A stretch of 64,000 nucleotides of DNA, from assembly GCF_001636425.1 (NCBI RefSeq), contig NZ_KV440953.1, forward strand, positions 1,934,847-1,998,846. The letters are read 5' to 3'. The stretch is from Heyndrickxia acidicola (lineage in GTDB: Bacteria; Bacillota; Bacilli; Bacillales; Bacillaceae_C). The position numbers and the translations under genes are program-made. The notes under the pieces are model-generated. The model was not told the origin of the DNA. It made no database searches and worked only from the letters and a program-made list of their open reading frames with translations. Numbering within the stretch: the first letter of the stretch is position 1; each line of letters opens with the position of its first letter. Below are positions 27,783 to 36,488 of this stretch, in pieces.

Positions 27783-27911
27783 TTAATAGTAGTAGCCTCC
27801 GCCGCCGTATCCGTAGCCGCCTCCAAGGTAAGCAGCTCCAACAATGATTAAAAGAATAAACAGCACAACAAGTAATGCAAATCCAGAACCGTAGCCTGCT
27901 CCATCAGACAT
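27783..27911 (-). CDS. YjcZ-family sporulation-associated small protein
   Basis: 42 residues: a short start ([10 protein letters not shown]), one hydrophobic helix ([20 protein letters not shown]) and a Gly/Tyr-rich tail ending GGGGYYY. This pattern is typical of YjcZ-family proteins of Bacillaceae, which are linked to sporulation. The ribosome site is AAGGAGGTTTTCTTC. Confidence 0.88.
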   Translation of the reverse strand: MSDGAGYGSGFALLVVLFILLIIVGAAYLGGGYGYGGGGYYY

Positions 27912-28126
27912 GAAGAAAACCTCCTTTAGTAAGATTCTCTACATCCTATGCAAAAGCAGAAAGTTTGTTATGGACGAAAATCTATTTTTAGGAATAATGC
28001 TTTTTTCCACTGTTTCAAGAGAAATTTCCTTTCTATCCACTAACGTATGAAGGTATGGCAGTAATCAAGAAGAGAAGCATATACACCGGCTTTTTTAGCT
28101 GCTGAATTCTTCCTTTATCATTTATT

Positions 28127-28825
28127 TCAACAACTGCCTTCCTCATTAAGCAGTCCATATTTTCTTTTGAAGCGGTTAATAATTTTAATCCATCCTTTTC
28201 CGAAAAATGCAAGAAAGAAAACATTGGAACAGGCATGGGCTAAATCAAAGTAAAAGCTCGCCGCATAGTAGGCCAAAATGACCGATACATTTGCTTGTTT
28301 CCCAAGACTTATAACATACCAGAGGTTCATAATCCAATCAAAAATAAATCCAGACGCAAAACCAAATAAACATCTGCCAATACTAGTATTTAACCATTTA
28401 ACGTTTTGCAGCATCCCCGCCATTAATCCGATTATTCCCCATGCATACATCTGCCAAGGCGTCCAGGGGCCTTGCCCCAGAAATAAGTTTGAAACAATTG
28501 CTGCCAAAGCGCCAATCACAAAGCCGCTTTCAGGCCCAAGTGCAAGCGCAGACACTATAATAACAAAGGTAGTGGGCTGTACATTCGGAATGGGAGCAAA
28601 GGGGATTCGGCTAACAGCAGCAACAGAAGCGAGGACAGCCAAAAGAACGAGCTCTCTGCCTGCAACTTTTCTTTTTTCAAAGCGAATCATTAAAGGAATA
28701 AAGCTTGCTGCCATGAATACAATACCGACAGCTGCAAAATGCTGTTCATTAAAGAGAGCTGTTCCCGCCAGAATGCAAAGCAATAAAAAGGATATCAGAA
28801 TTAATGAAAGCCTTGAACGTGCCAT
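28127..28825 (-). CDS. ECF transporter S component, probably cobalamin-specific (CbrT-like)
   Basis: 232 residues, about six membrane helices. The middle carries PFAPIPNVQPTTF and LFLGQGPWTPWQMYAW, found in S components of the CbrT kind. S components bind the vitamin and dock to the EcfT-ATPase module. The B12 riboswitch at the operon head makes cobalamin or a corrinoid the likely substrate. It starts inside the end of the ATPase gene (25-base overlap) with GAGGAGG as ribosome site and is the last gene of the operon. Confidence 0.82.
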   Translation of the reverse strand: MARSRLSLILISFLLLCILAGTALFNEQHFAAVGIVFMAASFIPLMIRFEKRKVAGRELVLLAVLASVAAVSRIPFAPIPNVQPTTFVIIVSALALGPESGFVIGALAAIVSNLFLGQGPWTPWQMYAWGIIGLMAGMLQNVKWLNTSIGRCLFGFASGFIFDWIMNLWYVISLGKQANVSVILAYYAASFYFDLAHACSNVFFLAFFGKGWIKIINRFKRKYGLLNEEGSC

Positions 28826-30456
28826 AATCGGCGGGCCTCCTCTGCAGTAATGACCTCAGGCACTGCCAATCCACGTGTCACCCTGTTTACAACAGTTGTA
28901 TAAAATGCATTTCCTTTAAAAAAACGTTCCGGCGGGGCTGATACCGTAATCGTCCCCTTGAACATCATTGCACACCGTGTAGAATGCTTTGCGGCAAATT
29001 CTATATCATGGGTGACCATTACAATCGTCATCCCATTGGATTGCAGACTGGCAAGCAGCTTGCCAAAATGCTCCCTTGCTTCTGGATCCAGCCCTTTTGT
29101 AGGCTCATCAATTAGAAGAATTGAAGGCTTGGCCAGCAGCACTCCCGCAAGTGCAGCCTTTTGAATTTCACCGCCGCTTAAATCATAGGGATGGCGTTTT
29201 TTTACCCCTTCAAGCTGGAATGCTTTCAATAGCTTTTCTACTTCTGCCGGATCTGAACCATGCAGCTGATTAATCTGCCTTAATTCCTGCTCGACTGTAT
29301 CCGCCAAAAAAAACAGCTTGGGATTCTGCGGCAAATATCCAATGTCTGAAATTTGTCCCTTCAGCTTTTTTCCATTAAATTTAATGGAGCCGCGCTGAGG
29401 CTTTACTAAGCCTGCCATGATTTTTAAAAGAGTCGATTTACCCGTTCCGTTAGCACCCACGAGAGAAAGCCACTCACCCTCTCCCACTGTTAAAGAGAGC
29501 TGGTCAAGAATTTTCTTGTCATGCTTATCATATTGAAAATCTACGTTTTTCCCTTCCATAAGGACTGTTTTTACTGAACTTTTCATCCGATGTGAATAAC
29601 TCTCGCCAGACATCTGTACATTCAGCGTTTCCGCCCACTGCCTTCCTTCTTTAACCGTTAAAGGCATGACTTCCTGTGAAATTTTAGGAGATTGCTCTAA
29701 ATAAAGAATGGACGTCCCAGGAATATAAGGATACATTTTTCCCTGTTTATTTTTTCCTGCTTCAAAGAGAATTTCCCTCGGAGTCCCATCCAGTACCAAA
29801 TTTCCGTTTTCCAGGTAGAGGGCCCGATCGGCAGCAGCAAACAATTCTTCTAATCGGTGCTCCGCAATAATTACCGTTATGCCCAGTTCTTCATTCATTC
29901 GATGAAGAATTCCAATAAACTCTTTGGCGGCTATGGGATCAAGCTGGGCAGTTGGTTCATCAAGGAGCAGAAGTTCTGGCTCCAGCAATAAAACGGAAGC
30001 TAAATTTAAAAGCTGCTTTTGGCCTCCTGAAAGCTCGAATGTTTTTTTATCAATAATATCCTCGAGACCAAAAAAATGAACCATTTCTGCTACGCGTTTC
30101 CGCATATCTTCCGTTTCGAATCCTACATTCTCCATTCCAAAAACCAGTTCGTCCATTACATTATCCATGACAATCTGATTTTCGGGATCCTGAAACACCA
30201 TTCCGATTTTGCTGGCCATTTCTAAATCATCTGCATTGGAAAATGGCTGCTCCTTAAATAAAAGCTCCCCTGTTTGAATGCCATGCGGCGCAACCCCTCT
30301 TTTCAGCAAACGAAGGAGAGTTGACTTTCCGCTGCCGGAAGGGCCGCACAAAACAGTAAATTCCCCTTTATTCATATTAAATGTAAGCCCATTCAATGCT
30401 TTTTCTTCTTGGTCAGGATATTGGAACGTGAGATTTCTTGCTGTGAGCAATGCCAT
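28801..30456 (-). CDS. ECF transporter ATPase, two fused ABC domains
   Basis: 551 residues. Domain one has Walker A GPSGSGKST (about 38-46), signature LSGGQKQ and Walker B LLLLDEPTA; domain two has GANGTGKST, LSGGEIQKAALAG and ILLIDEPTKG. This is an EcfA1-EcfA2 fusion that powers vitamin import at the membrane. I choose ATG 30456, preceded by AAAGGAGG; the ORF further upstream runs through the T-component gene in another frame. It overlaps that gene by 64 bases and the S component by 25. Confidence 0.9.
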   Translation of the reverse strand: MALLTARNLTFQYPDQEEKALNGLTFNMNKGEFTVLCGPSGSGKSTLLRLLKRGVAPHGIQTGELLFKEQPFSNADDLEMASKIGMVFQDPENQIVMDNVMDELVFGMENVGFETEDMRKRVAEMVHFFGLEDIIDKKTFELSGGQKQLLNLASVLLLEPELLLLDEPTAQLDPIAAKEFIGILHRMNEELGITVIIAEHRLEELFAAADRALYLENGNLVLDGTPREILFEAGKNKQGKMYPYIPGTSILYLEQSPKISQEVMPLTVKEGRQWAETLNVQMSGESYSHRMKSSVKTVLMEGKNVDFQYDKHDKKILDQLSLTVGEGEWLSLVGANGTGKSTLLKIMAGLVKPQRGSIKFNGKKLKGQISDIGYLPQNPKLFFLADTVEQELRQINQLHGSDPAEVEKLLKAFQLEGVKKRHPYDLSGGEIQKAALAGVLLAKPSILLIDEPTKGLDPEAREHFGKLLASLQSNGMTIVMVTHDIEFAAKHSTRCAMMFKGTITVSAPPERFFKGNAFYTTVVNRVTRGLAVPEVITAEEARRLWHVQGFH

Positions 30457-31316
30457 AAGTATGCCTCCTTTCCTTCCAATAGCAATGGAAATCCGATATA
30501 TAATACAAGTACCACAAGATAAAACCATTCTCTGCCTTCCAAAAGAACAGGCTCCAGAATCGGATAAATGGACAAAACCCCATCTCCAAGCCAGCAGCCG
30601 AATAAACTTAATCCACCAAGACCCAATAAATAAACAAGTGCAGCCCAATCTTTTTTATGCATTTTGTATGGAGAATATTTTGAGCGTTTTTGGATTCCAT
30701 AGCCTCGTGCAGCCATCGAGTCTGCTGTTTGTATCGCTTCTTCCAAAGACCATGTCAACAAAATTTGAACGAACAACAGGCCGCTTCGCGAACGCTCTCT
30801 GATGGTTCCATTATGAATGCTTAAGCCCTTTCCCCGCTGAACCAGTTCTATTTCATTCAATCTTCTTTTTAAAAGCGGTACAAATCTCAGACAAAGCATG
30901 ACTAACAACGCCCATTGAGGCAGCCATTTCGAAAAAAGAAATAAAAATTTTTCAGCTGTAACCACGTGATTATATGTGCCAAATAAAAGCAGCAAAGAAA
31001 AAATGGATAAAGAATAAATAATTCCCTCCATAACGGATTCAAGCATTATAGGATTTCCATGAAAATAAAACAGGATATGCGTCCCTCTGTGATTGACTAA
31101 TGGATTTATTACAAGAAAAACAACCGCCATAAATACCATTAGTTTTCCGAATCCGGCTAGTGTTTTGCCCTTATCGAGAGCATAATGAAGCGCAATTAAA
31201 ACAAGAGCTCCAGCCAGAAGAAAAACAGGATGCTTATCAACTGTCAGCAAAATCGCAGCAAAAATATAGTAAATCAACGAAACGAAAGGATGAAAGGATC
31301 GAATTCCACGATTCAT
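30393..31316 (-). CDS. ECF transporter transmembrane (T) component
   Basis: 307 residues with four to six membrane helices. The C-terminal coupling helix motif ADSMAARGYG is intact. It couples the double ATPase to the S component. It overlaps the preceding lipoprotein gene as ATGA, and its end lies inside the ATPase gene. Confidence 0.88.
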   Translation of the reverse strand: MNRGIRSFHPFVSLIYYIFAAILLTVDKHPVFLLAGALVLIALHYALDKGKTLAGFGKLMVFMAVVFLVINPLVNHRGTHILFYFHGNPIMLESVMEGIIYSLSIFSLLLLFGTYNHVVTAEKFLFLFSKWLPQWALLVMLCLRFVPLLKRRLNEIELVQRGKGLSIHNGTIRERSRSGLLFVQILLTWSLEEAIQTADSMAARGYGIQKRSKYSPYKMHKKDWAALVYLLGLGGLSLFGCWLGDGVLSIYPILEPVLLEGREWFYLVVLVLYIGFPLLLEGKEAYLWHCSQQEISRSNILTKKKKH

Positions 31317-32083
31317 CCCTGGCCATCCTTTTGATAATCAGCCGTATAACTCCACACAATGTGATCACCTTTTGAAAGCTTCATTGCACCTGCGCTCTCT
31401 GACAGCAGCTTTCCATTGACATATATATTCCATCCGCTGGTAGGGCCATCATCGAACTCATAGAGATTATCAATTCCCTCAACATAGGCCGTTGCACCGG
31501 AACCTCTTACACTGTACTGAATCCCTTTTTGTTTTAGAAGGTTTAACGTCATTGTAAGGACGGTATCCCCTTTCTTAAAATCAGCTTGTGAAACAGTAAG
31601 AATTGTTCCTGTTTTTGAATCTCCCTTCACAATTATAGAGGCATCGTACTTGTCTGCCTCATTTGTTTTTGGTGTTGTACTTGTGTTCTGGTTTACTGAA
31701 AATTTTGTTTGAGGTTCAGAGTTACTTGATTTTTCGTTATTGAGGGATGATGACTTCTTATTGCTATTCCCCTGGCTGTTTTGAGGCTTTGCAGAGCTAT
31801 TATTGGCATCACTCTCACTGGCATTTTGACTGTTTTCCATTTCTGAAGCCTTTTGATTTTGATCGCCGTTTTGATTCAGAACAGTTTTATCTTTTTGGGC
31901 TGTTTCCGAATTCCTGTTTTGGTTCGCCTCCTGCTTTTCTTTTGTTTTTGAATTTGAATTTGTTTCATGAACATTTTCTGTTTGACTGGCTTGAGGTGTT
32001 ACCGGGTCCTTTTGGCATCCAGTAAAAACCATCAGGGCCATTAGCGTAAACAACGTGATGCAAAAAAGTCGAAACTGACGCAA
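31313..32083 (-). CDS. Lipoprotein with DUF4430 (transcobalamin beta-like) domain
   Basis: 256 residues. The signal peptide ends in a lipobox with Cys near residue 23 (MVFTGC). A roughly 120-residue linker rich in Asn, Ser, Gln and Lys follows. The C-terminal DUF4430-like domain (about 150-253) has LLKQKGIQYSVRGSGATAYV and GPTSGWNIYVNGKLL. In animals this beta domain forms one half of the cobalamin-binding cleft. I infer that it passes a corrinoid from the surface protein to the ECF importer. Confidence 0.82.
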   Translation of the reverse strand: MRQFRLFCITLFTLMALMVFTGCQKDPVTPQASQTENVHETNSNSKTKEKQEANQNRNSETAQKDKTVLNQNGDQNQKASEMENSQNASESDANNSSAKPQNSQGNSNKKSSSLNNEKSSNSEPQTKFSVNQNTSTTPKTNEADKYDASIIVKGDSKTGTILTVSQADFKKGDTVLTMTLNLLKQKGIQYSVRGSGATAYVEGIDNLYEFDDGPTSGWNIYVNGKLLSESAGAMKLSKGDHIVWSYTADYQKDGQG

Positions 32084-32095
32084 GATGTTCGCCTC

Positions 32096-32719
32096 CTAAT
32101 TCATTTTTGGATATGCATATATGATATATCGATCTGGAGCGTCCCCAATATAATAAAAAGGATAACAGGTAGTGAGGATCAGCTCTTCCTTTGGTGCAGT
32201 AGAGTGGATCACGGTACGGTCATCTGCCTTTACAACCTTCATATGATTAATGACATACACAAAGGTGCCGGATTGTAAATCTGCAATCAGCTCGTCACCT
32301 TTTTTTAGTTCTCCAACATGGCGAAAAACTGTGTCCCGATGTCCTGAGAACACTATTTGGTTATGTTGTCCCGGCAGCCCGGATCCTGTGAAATGCCCAA
32401 CACCTTTTCTCAACATAGCTTCGCTAGTGCCTTCTATAATAGGAAGCTCCTTATGTAATCTTGGAATTCGAAGTATTCCCAATATCGATTCTTTTTCAGA
32501 ACCATTCTTCCCGTTCGTTTTTGGCACCTCTTTGCTTTCTGCAGTCTTTTTTACTTTAATTCCAGGATCCATTTTTTCTAAATGTGCATTTTGAATCATC
32601 CTTTTAGCCTGAGAAAGAGCCGACATTTGCTCATGCCGACTCTCCATACTATTTAAAACACTATAACCTATACAAAGGACACCTGCTGCGAATAAGGCAA
32701 CGGCTGCTCTTTTCATCAT
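32096..32719 (-). CDS. Class D-like sortase
   Basis: 207 residues. The N-terminal helix (VALFAAGVLCIGYSVL) anchors it to the membrane. Catalytic residues are visible: His127 in FSGHRDTVF, Cys185 in LTTCYPF and Arg197 in PDRYIIYA. Sortases cut LPxTG-type signals and attach the protein to peptidoglycan. It overlaps the upstream surface-protein gene as ATGA, so it is probably dedicated to that partner's LPNTA signal. Confidence 0.88.
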   Translation of the reverse strand: MMKRAAVALFAAGVLCIGYSVLNSMESRHEQMSALSQAKRMIQNAHLEKMDPGIKVKKTAESKEVPKTNGKNGSEKESILGILRIPRLHKELPIIEGTSEAMLRKGVGHFTGSGLPGQHNQIVFSGHRDTVFRHVGELKKGDELIADLQSGTFVYVINHMKVVKADDRTVIHSTAPKEELILTTCYPFYYIGDAPDRYIIYAYPKMN

Positions 32720-34569
32720 TTCATCGATTCTCTTCTGCGTACAATCACATAAATGATTGCGGCTGCCAGGATAAGAATTATACCCGCAAACAGCCAGTTT
32801 TCATCATTTGCTGCTGTATTTGGAAGCTTTCCTCCCTGCCTTGAAGCAGAGTGGCTTACTGCATTGCCCGCTGCTTCATTGGCACTTGTGGCAGAAGAAG
32901 GATGAAACTGGTAAACAGACCCTTTACCTGTAAGATAGCTTTGATAGGCTGTTAATGCTAACAAAGCCTGAGTAGTAGAAATTTGATCAGAAGCTTTGTC
33001 AGATAAAAGGTGTGAATAACCGCCATCTTTTTGATTAAAGGCTGCCAAATGCTTAAGCAAATTCCCTCCTGGTTTTGTAAACTCCTTGCTGCCTGGAGAG
33101 ATCTGAACGGAAGCTAATCCAATAATCACTTGGGCTGTTGTCTCACTTGAATCTCCTCCATTATCTGAACTATTGTATCCCCCTTGCTTATCCTGTGTCA
33201 CTGATAGCCAATGAACGGCTTTTTGTATAGTATTCTTTACATTTCCCTGTGATTTGTACGGGGCAAGTGACGAGAGAGCCATGGCCGTAATATCTGTACT
33301 TGGAGAGCTGCCAAACAATGCCCAGCCCCCATCCTTGAGCTGATGACTGACCAAATACTGAACGAGCTTCTGCCTGCTCCATTCTGCGTTTTCAGGAAGC
33401 TTATAATTGCCGCTGTCATATGCTAAAAGGGCAAAAACAACTCCATTAATCCCCTGGTTAGTCATACGGTTATTAGAATATACTTTTCCAATAAGATTGT
33501 AGCCATTAAAATTAGCAGCATTTTTCCCTGCCGCCGTTATCCCTATTGCCATTCTCTCATAATCCGTAACATTTCGGAATGAACCGTTGTTTTCTTTTAG
33601 CGTCTTTAGCACACTCTGCAAGTATGAAGACGGAATTTTGGCACCTGCTTTTGTTAAAGCCATTATCGCAAATTCGTCTTCTGTACCCTGCCTTTCTAAA
33701 TACTGGGCAGAGGACTTAATAAGGGTGCTGACCTCGCTATTGGAAAAGCCAGCAGCCGGGACCGTCCCTTTCCCAGTTGTTCCGTTGTCAGTGGTACCGT
33801 TAGTATTGTTTTGGCTGCTTTCGGAGGTTCCAGCTGGATTTGTTACATTCACATCCAGATGATCCCCGTTTTTTAGCGTATAAGAGGATAACCCCACTTC
33901 CATCGATTTACCGTTCAAGGACATATTCCAATAATCATTTTTATCAAGCTTGATATCACCAATATTTTGGACAAAAGCAAAGTATTTAGAATCAATCGGT
34001 GCAGTGAGAGTTTTTTTATTTAGGTCTGCTGCCTGTTTCAAGGCATCATAGGCATTTGCCCCATCTACAATCGATAGCTTTGTGCTGGGAATAACCTCAC
34101 TGCCTTTTTTATCTTTTGCCGAAACGATCACAGAATTTTTTTTCTCAGGATAGCTGACGATCTTTATTAGAAGATCATCACCTGTTTTTACTTTATAACT
34201 TGATAATCCAACCTGAGAATCAGATCCGTTAATAAAAAAGCTCCAATAGTCCTGACCCTTTGGTGACGCCTCTCCAATTTGATTAACAAGGTATCCGTTG
34301 TATTTTTGATAATAGGTAGCGTCCAATTTCATATGATGCTGACTTGTAACCTCTTTCAACACATCGTAAGCCGTTTCATTCTTTTTCAGCTCTACCGCTG
34401 TTAAAGGAATCACTGATTTCCCATCCTTATCAAGTACAGAAATCATGGCTCCATTTGTTAAAGAAGCAGCAGAGACATGATAGGATAGACCTGGTACAGC
34501 CTGAACCATAAAAAGCATGGCAATGAACACTACAATTGCTGCTTTTCTCATAAATTTTCCGCTTTTCAT
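32716..34569 (-). CDS. LPxTG surface protein with two beta (DUF4430) domains and an alpha barrel, transcobalamin-like
   Basis: 617 residues. A signal peptide (about 1-35) is followed by two DUF4430-like domains, about 42-140 (DYWSFFINGS at 107-116) and 147-244 (DYWNMSLNGK at 212-221), then a Ser/Asn/Thr/Gly linker. Residues about 275-550 look like an alpha-alpha barrel of the terpenoid cyclase/transcobalamin type, with QLKDGGW (410-416), QDKQGGY (459-465) and QKDGGY (513-518). A sorting signal LPNTA (582-586), a hydrophobic helix and RRR end the protein. Human transcobalamin has barrel then beta domain; here the order is reversed and the beta domain doubled. Start ATG 34569 follows AAAGGGGGAAAAAA. 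Confidence 0.85.
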   Translation of the reverse strand: MKSGKFMRKAAIVVFIAMLFMVQAVPGLSYHVSAASLTNGAMISVLDKDGKSVIPLTAVELKKNETAYDVLKEVTSQHHMKLDATYYQKYNGYLVNQIGEASPKGQDYWSFFINGSDSQVGLSSYKVKTGDDLLIKIVSYPEKKNSVIVSAKDKKGSEVIPSTKLSIVDGANAYDALKQAADLNKKTLTAPIDSKYFAFVQNIGDIKLDKNDYWNMSLNGKSMEVGLSSYTLKNGDHLDVNVTNPAGTSESSQNNTNGTTDNGTTGKGTVPAAGFSNSEVSTLIKSSAQYLERQGTEDEFAIMALTKAGAKIPSSYLQSVLKTLKENNGSFRNVTDYERMAIGITAAGKNAANFNGYNLIGKVYSNNRMTNQGINGVVFALLAYDSGNYKLPENAEWSRQKLVQYLVSHQLKDGGWALFGSSPSTDITAMALSSLAPYKSQGNVKNTIQKAVHWLSVTQDKQGGYNSSDNGGDSSETTAQVIIGLASVQISPGSKEFTKPGGNLLKHLAAFNQKDGGYSHLLSDKASDQISTTQALLALTAYQSYLTGKGSVYQFHPSSATSANEAAGNAVSHSASRQGGKLPNTAANDENWLFAGIILILAAAIIYVIVRRRESMK

Positions 34570-34679
34570 TTTTTTTCCCCCTTTAATTCAATCGCAACGT
34601 TACTATAAACCTGCCTGTTGATTACATCTTCCCGTACCATCTGGAACACAGGATTCAGCTTTTTATAGACCAATCCCAT
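34566..34679 (-). CDS. 37-residue leader ORF coupled to the surface-protein gene
   Basis: The ORF starts MGLVYKKLNPVFQMVRED and ends IELKGEKK, with AATAGGAGGTG as a strong ribosome site. Its stop codon overlaps the ATG of the surface-protein gene (ATGA), which suggests translational coupling. Its ribosome site can pair with sequence right after the cobalamin riboswitch, so the riboswitch may act on this ORF. Whether the peptide itself matters is unknown. Confidence 0.6.
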   Translation of the reverse strand: MGLVYKKLNPVFQMVREDVINRQVYSNVAIELKGEKK

Positions 34680-34686
34680 AAAAAAA

Positions 34687-34793
34687 ACACCTCCTATTCA
34701 GAGATGTGCGTGTTGCAGCAGGCAGAGCCAAGATGGAAAGCCCCTGTTCCAACACCGCCCTATCCGCGTAGGTCATTTGGTGTAAAGAATAGG
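34687..34793 (-). promoter_or_regulatory. Possible ribosome-site-sequestering segment of the B12 riboswitch
   Basis: On the minus strand CCTATTC (34793-34787) directly after the aptamer is complementary to GAATAGG (34699-34693), which overlaps the ribosome site of the leader ORF. ACACC (34783-34779) is complementary to GGTGT (34691-34687). The two pairings exclude each other in a simple nested fold. No intrinsic terminator lies between, which fits translational control. Confidence 0.5.
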
Positions 34794-34965
34794 CAGGTCT
34801 CCTGGCTTATGATCAACACTTTCCAATTCCTTCCCATCCGTGGACAGTGGTATTTTTAGAAAGCTCCCAAATACAGTGGCGGGACCGCGCCGGATTAAAA
34901 CCGGTCTTCCCTTTTCATGACAGCAGCATTGTTCGCGGCTATCAACCTATCTTTTTCATATAGTA
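34792..34965 (-). promoter_or_regulatory. Cobalamin (adenosylcobalamin) riboswitch
   Basis: Conserved blocks on the minus strand: GGTTGATAGCCGCGAACAAT at the 5' side, AAGGGAAGACCGG, AATCCGGCGCGGTCCCGCCA and the B12 box AGCCAGGAGACCTGCC at the 3' end. It lies about 220 bases before the surface-protein gene and should lower expression of the whole operon when B12 is plentiful. Confidence 0.95.
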
Positions 34966-34976
34966 ATCTCACTATC

Positions 34977-35006
34977 ATCATAACTATTACATTTACATCA
35001 TGTCAA
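34977..35006 (-). promoter_or_regulatory. Sigma-A-type promoter of the B12 operon
   Basis: TTGACA (35006-35001) and TATGAT (34982-34977) are separated by 18 bases; transcription would start just before the riboswitch. Confidence 0.75.
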
Positions 35007-35031
35007 TAAATTGCTGGAAAATAGTTGAATC

Positions 35032-35484
35032 CTATGACAATTCATAGTGTAGCCATTCAGAGCGCTTTCCACCAAGCTTTTCATAAAGGCTTTGGGCGAT
35101 CTTATTATCCTCAGCGGTTTCCCAGGTCATACCAGCCAGGTCATTCTCTCGGACAAATTTTGCACATTCTTTAAACAAGTGTTCTCCTAGTTTAAGGCCG
35201 CGAAATTCCGAGGAAACAAACAAATCATTCAATATGGCTGTTCTTTTTAGACTCAACGTACTAAAAGTAAAATAAAGTGTAGCAAAACCGACAATTTGGT
35301 GATTCACTTCTGCCACTAGCTGAAGACCTAATTCAGGACTAATTAAAAGTAATTCAATGTGCGCTCTTAAATCACTATCTTTCGGTGTATCCCTTTTATA
35401 AAAATCGACTATGTATTTTCTCATTAAGTAACATAACTCCGGAATATCCCTTTCTTCTGCTTCCCTAACAGCTGTCTGATGCAT
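35032..35484 (-). CDS. GNAT-family N-acetyltransferase
   Basis: 150 residues from ATG 35484 (MHQTAVREAEERDIPELC); GTG at 35496 is an alternative, and AAGGAGAGA is placed ambiguously between them. Motif A reads LFVSSEFRGLKLGEHLFKEC and the end has NKIAQSLYEKLGGKR, typical of small GNAT enzymes. Substrate unknown. Its end is close to the promoter of the B12 operon, transcribed the same way. Confidence 0.82.
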   Translation of the reverse strand: MHQTAVREAEERDIPELCYLMRKYIVDFYKRDTPKDSDLRAHIELLLISPELGLQLVAEVNHQIVGFATLYFTFSTLSLKRTAILNDLFVSSEFRGLKLGEHLFKECAKFVRENDLAGMTWETAEDNKIAQSLYEKLGGKRSEWLHYELS

Positions 35485-35496
35485 CCCTCTCCCCAC

Positions 35497-36382
35497 TCTC
35501 TCCTTGATAACATTTACCTAATTATACCAAAATATTACTTCTATGCACATATAGCTTCTTATCTAAATACGGGCTTAAAAAAATACTAATGGCTTGGAAG
35601 GTGTTTTATATTGAAATGAAAATATATGTCTACTTCCTATCCGCCGCTCATCTGCAGTTTCCTGCATTAAAGCATCAAGATATCCGAGGCTTTTTCCCTA
35701 AAAAGGCTCAAACCTATGAATATCATACAATTTCAGATGGACAAAAGAGGATCTACACAGATGGGGCAATTTGGTTTATGAAGGACAAGAGGGAAAGAAC
35801 ATTATTCATACACTCAACCTCCCGACAAAAAGTACACCCATTGTCTTGTAAATAGTCGAAATTCAGCCTGCGCTTCCTTCTTAAGAAATATGCCAGCACC
35901 CTTTTTAGCGTAATAATAACCTTTATGGAGGCGCATTTGTGTGATTCCCTGCATAGAAATGTGCCTTTTAATACATGAGATAAGAGAATTATTTCCCAGG
36001 AAGTGTTTTTCCCTGCTTGCCCTTTTTTGTATCTTTTTCTTAGCCCAATAGACATTTCATGAAGGCTCTTATCCCCAAAAACACCTATTTGCAATGGAAA
36101 TACCTCTTATTAACTTCCTTCCACAAATCTTTATTGATTCCCACTTATCCACATCCGGTAATTCAAACATACAAACCCTCTCATAGGACAGTCCACTTCG
36201 ATCAGCCCATCAGCATTGATTATTGGGTTCCATTTTCCTAGAAAACGCTAATACGTCGATCGTATTTCTGTTTCATTTCCTTATAGATTGCAAGATGAGT
36301 GACCGAATTGGCATTTGTATAAATGTCATGATTCTAAGAGACCCAAAGTTTAATCCATTTACACATTATTAATTCAAAAAAA
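35497..36382. other. Long gap without a supported gene
   Basis: Two open frames lie here (35616-35855 plus and 35753-36094 minus), overlapping in opposite directions and showing no family likeness, membrane pattern or good ribosome site. I see no hairpin or repeat either. Confidence 0.4.
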
Positions 36383-36425
36383 GCCTCTGTTAAACCTCCC
36401 GTGGAGTTTTAACAGAGCCAAAAAA
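36383..36425. terminator. Bidirectional terminator downstream of yoxD
   Basis: GCCTCTGTTAAA pairs with TTTAACAGAGCC (one wobble), with A/T runs outside. Its arm TTTAACAGAGCC equals the right end of P2 elements, so it may be derived from one. Confidence 0.8.
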
Positions 36426-36488
36426 AGAAAAAAATATGGCAGCAGGTAGTTCCCAACAGCTTGTTATCCCGTAGTGCAAAAATACAAA

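Noticed and set aside
35589-36094. Two overlapping ORFs on opposite strands (88 and 113 codons)
   Set aside because: They overlap head-on, have weak or no ribosome sites and no recognisable motif.
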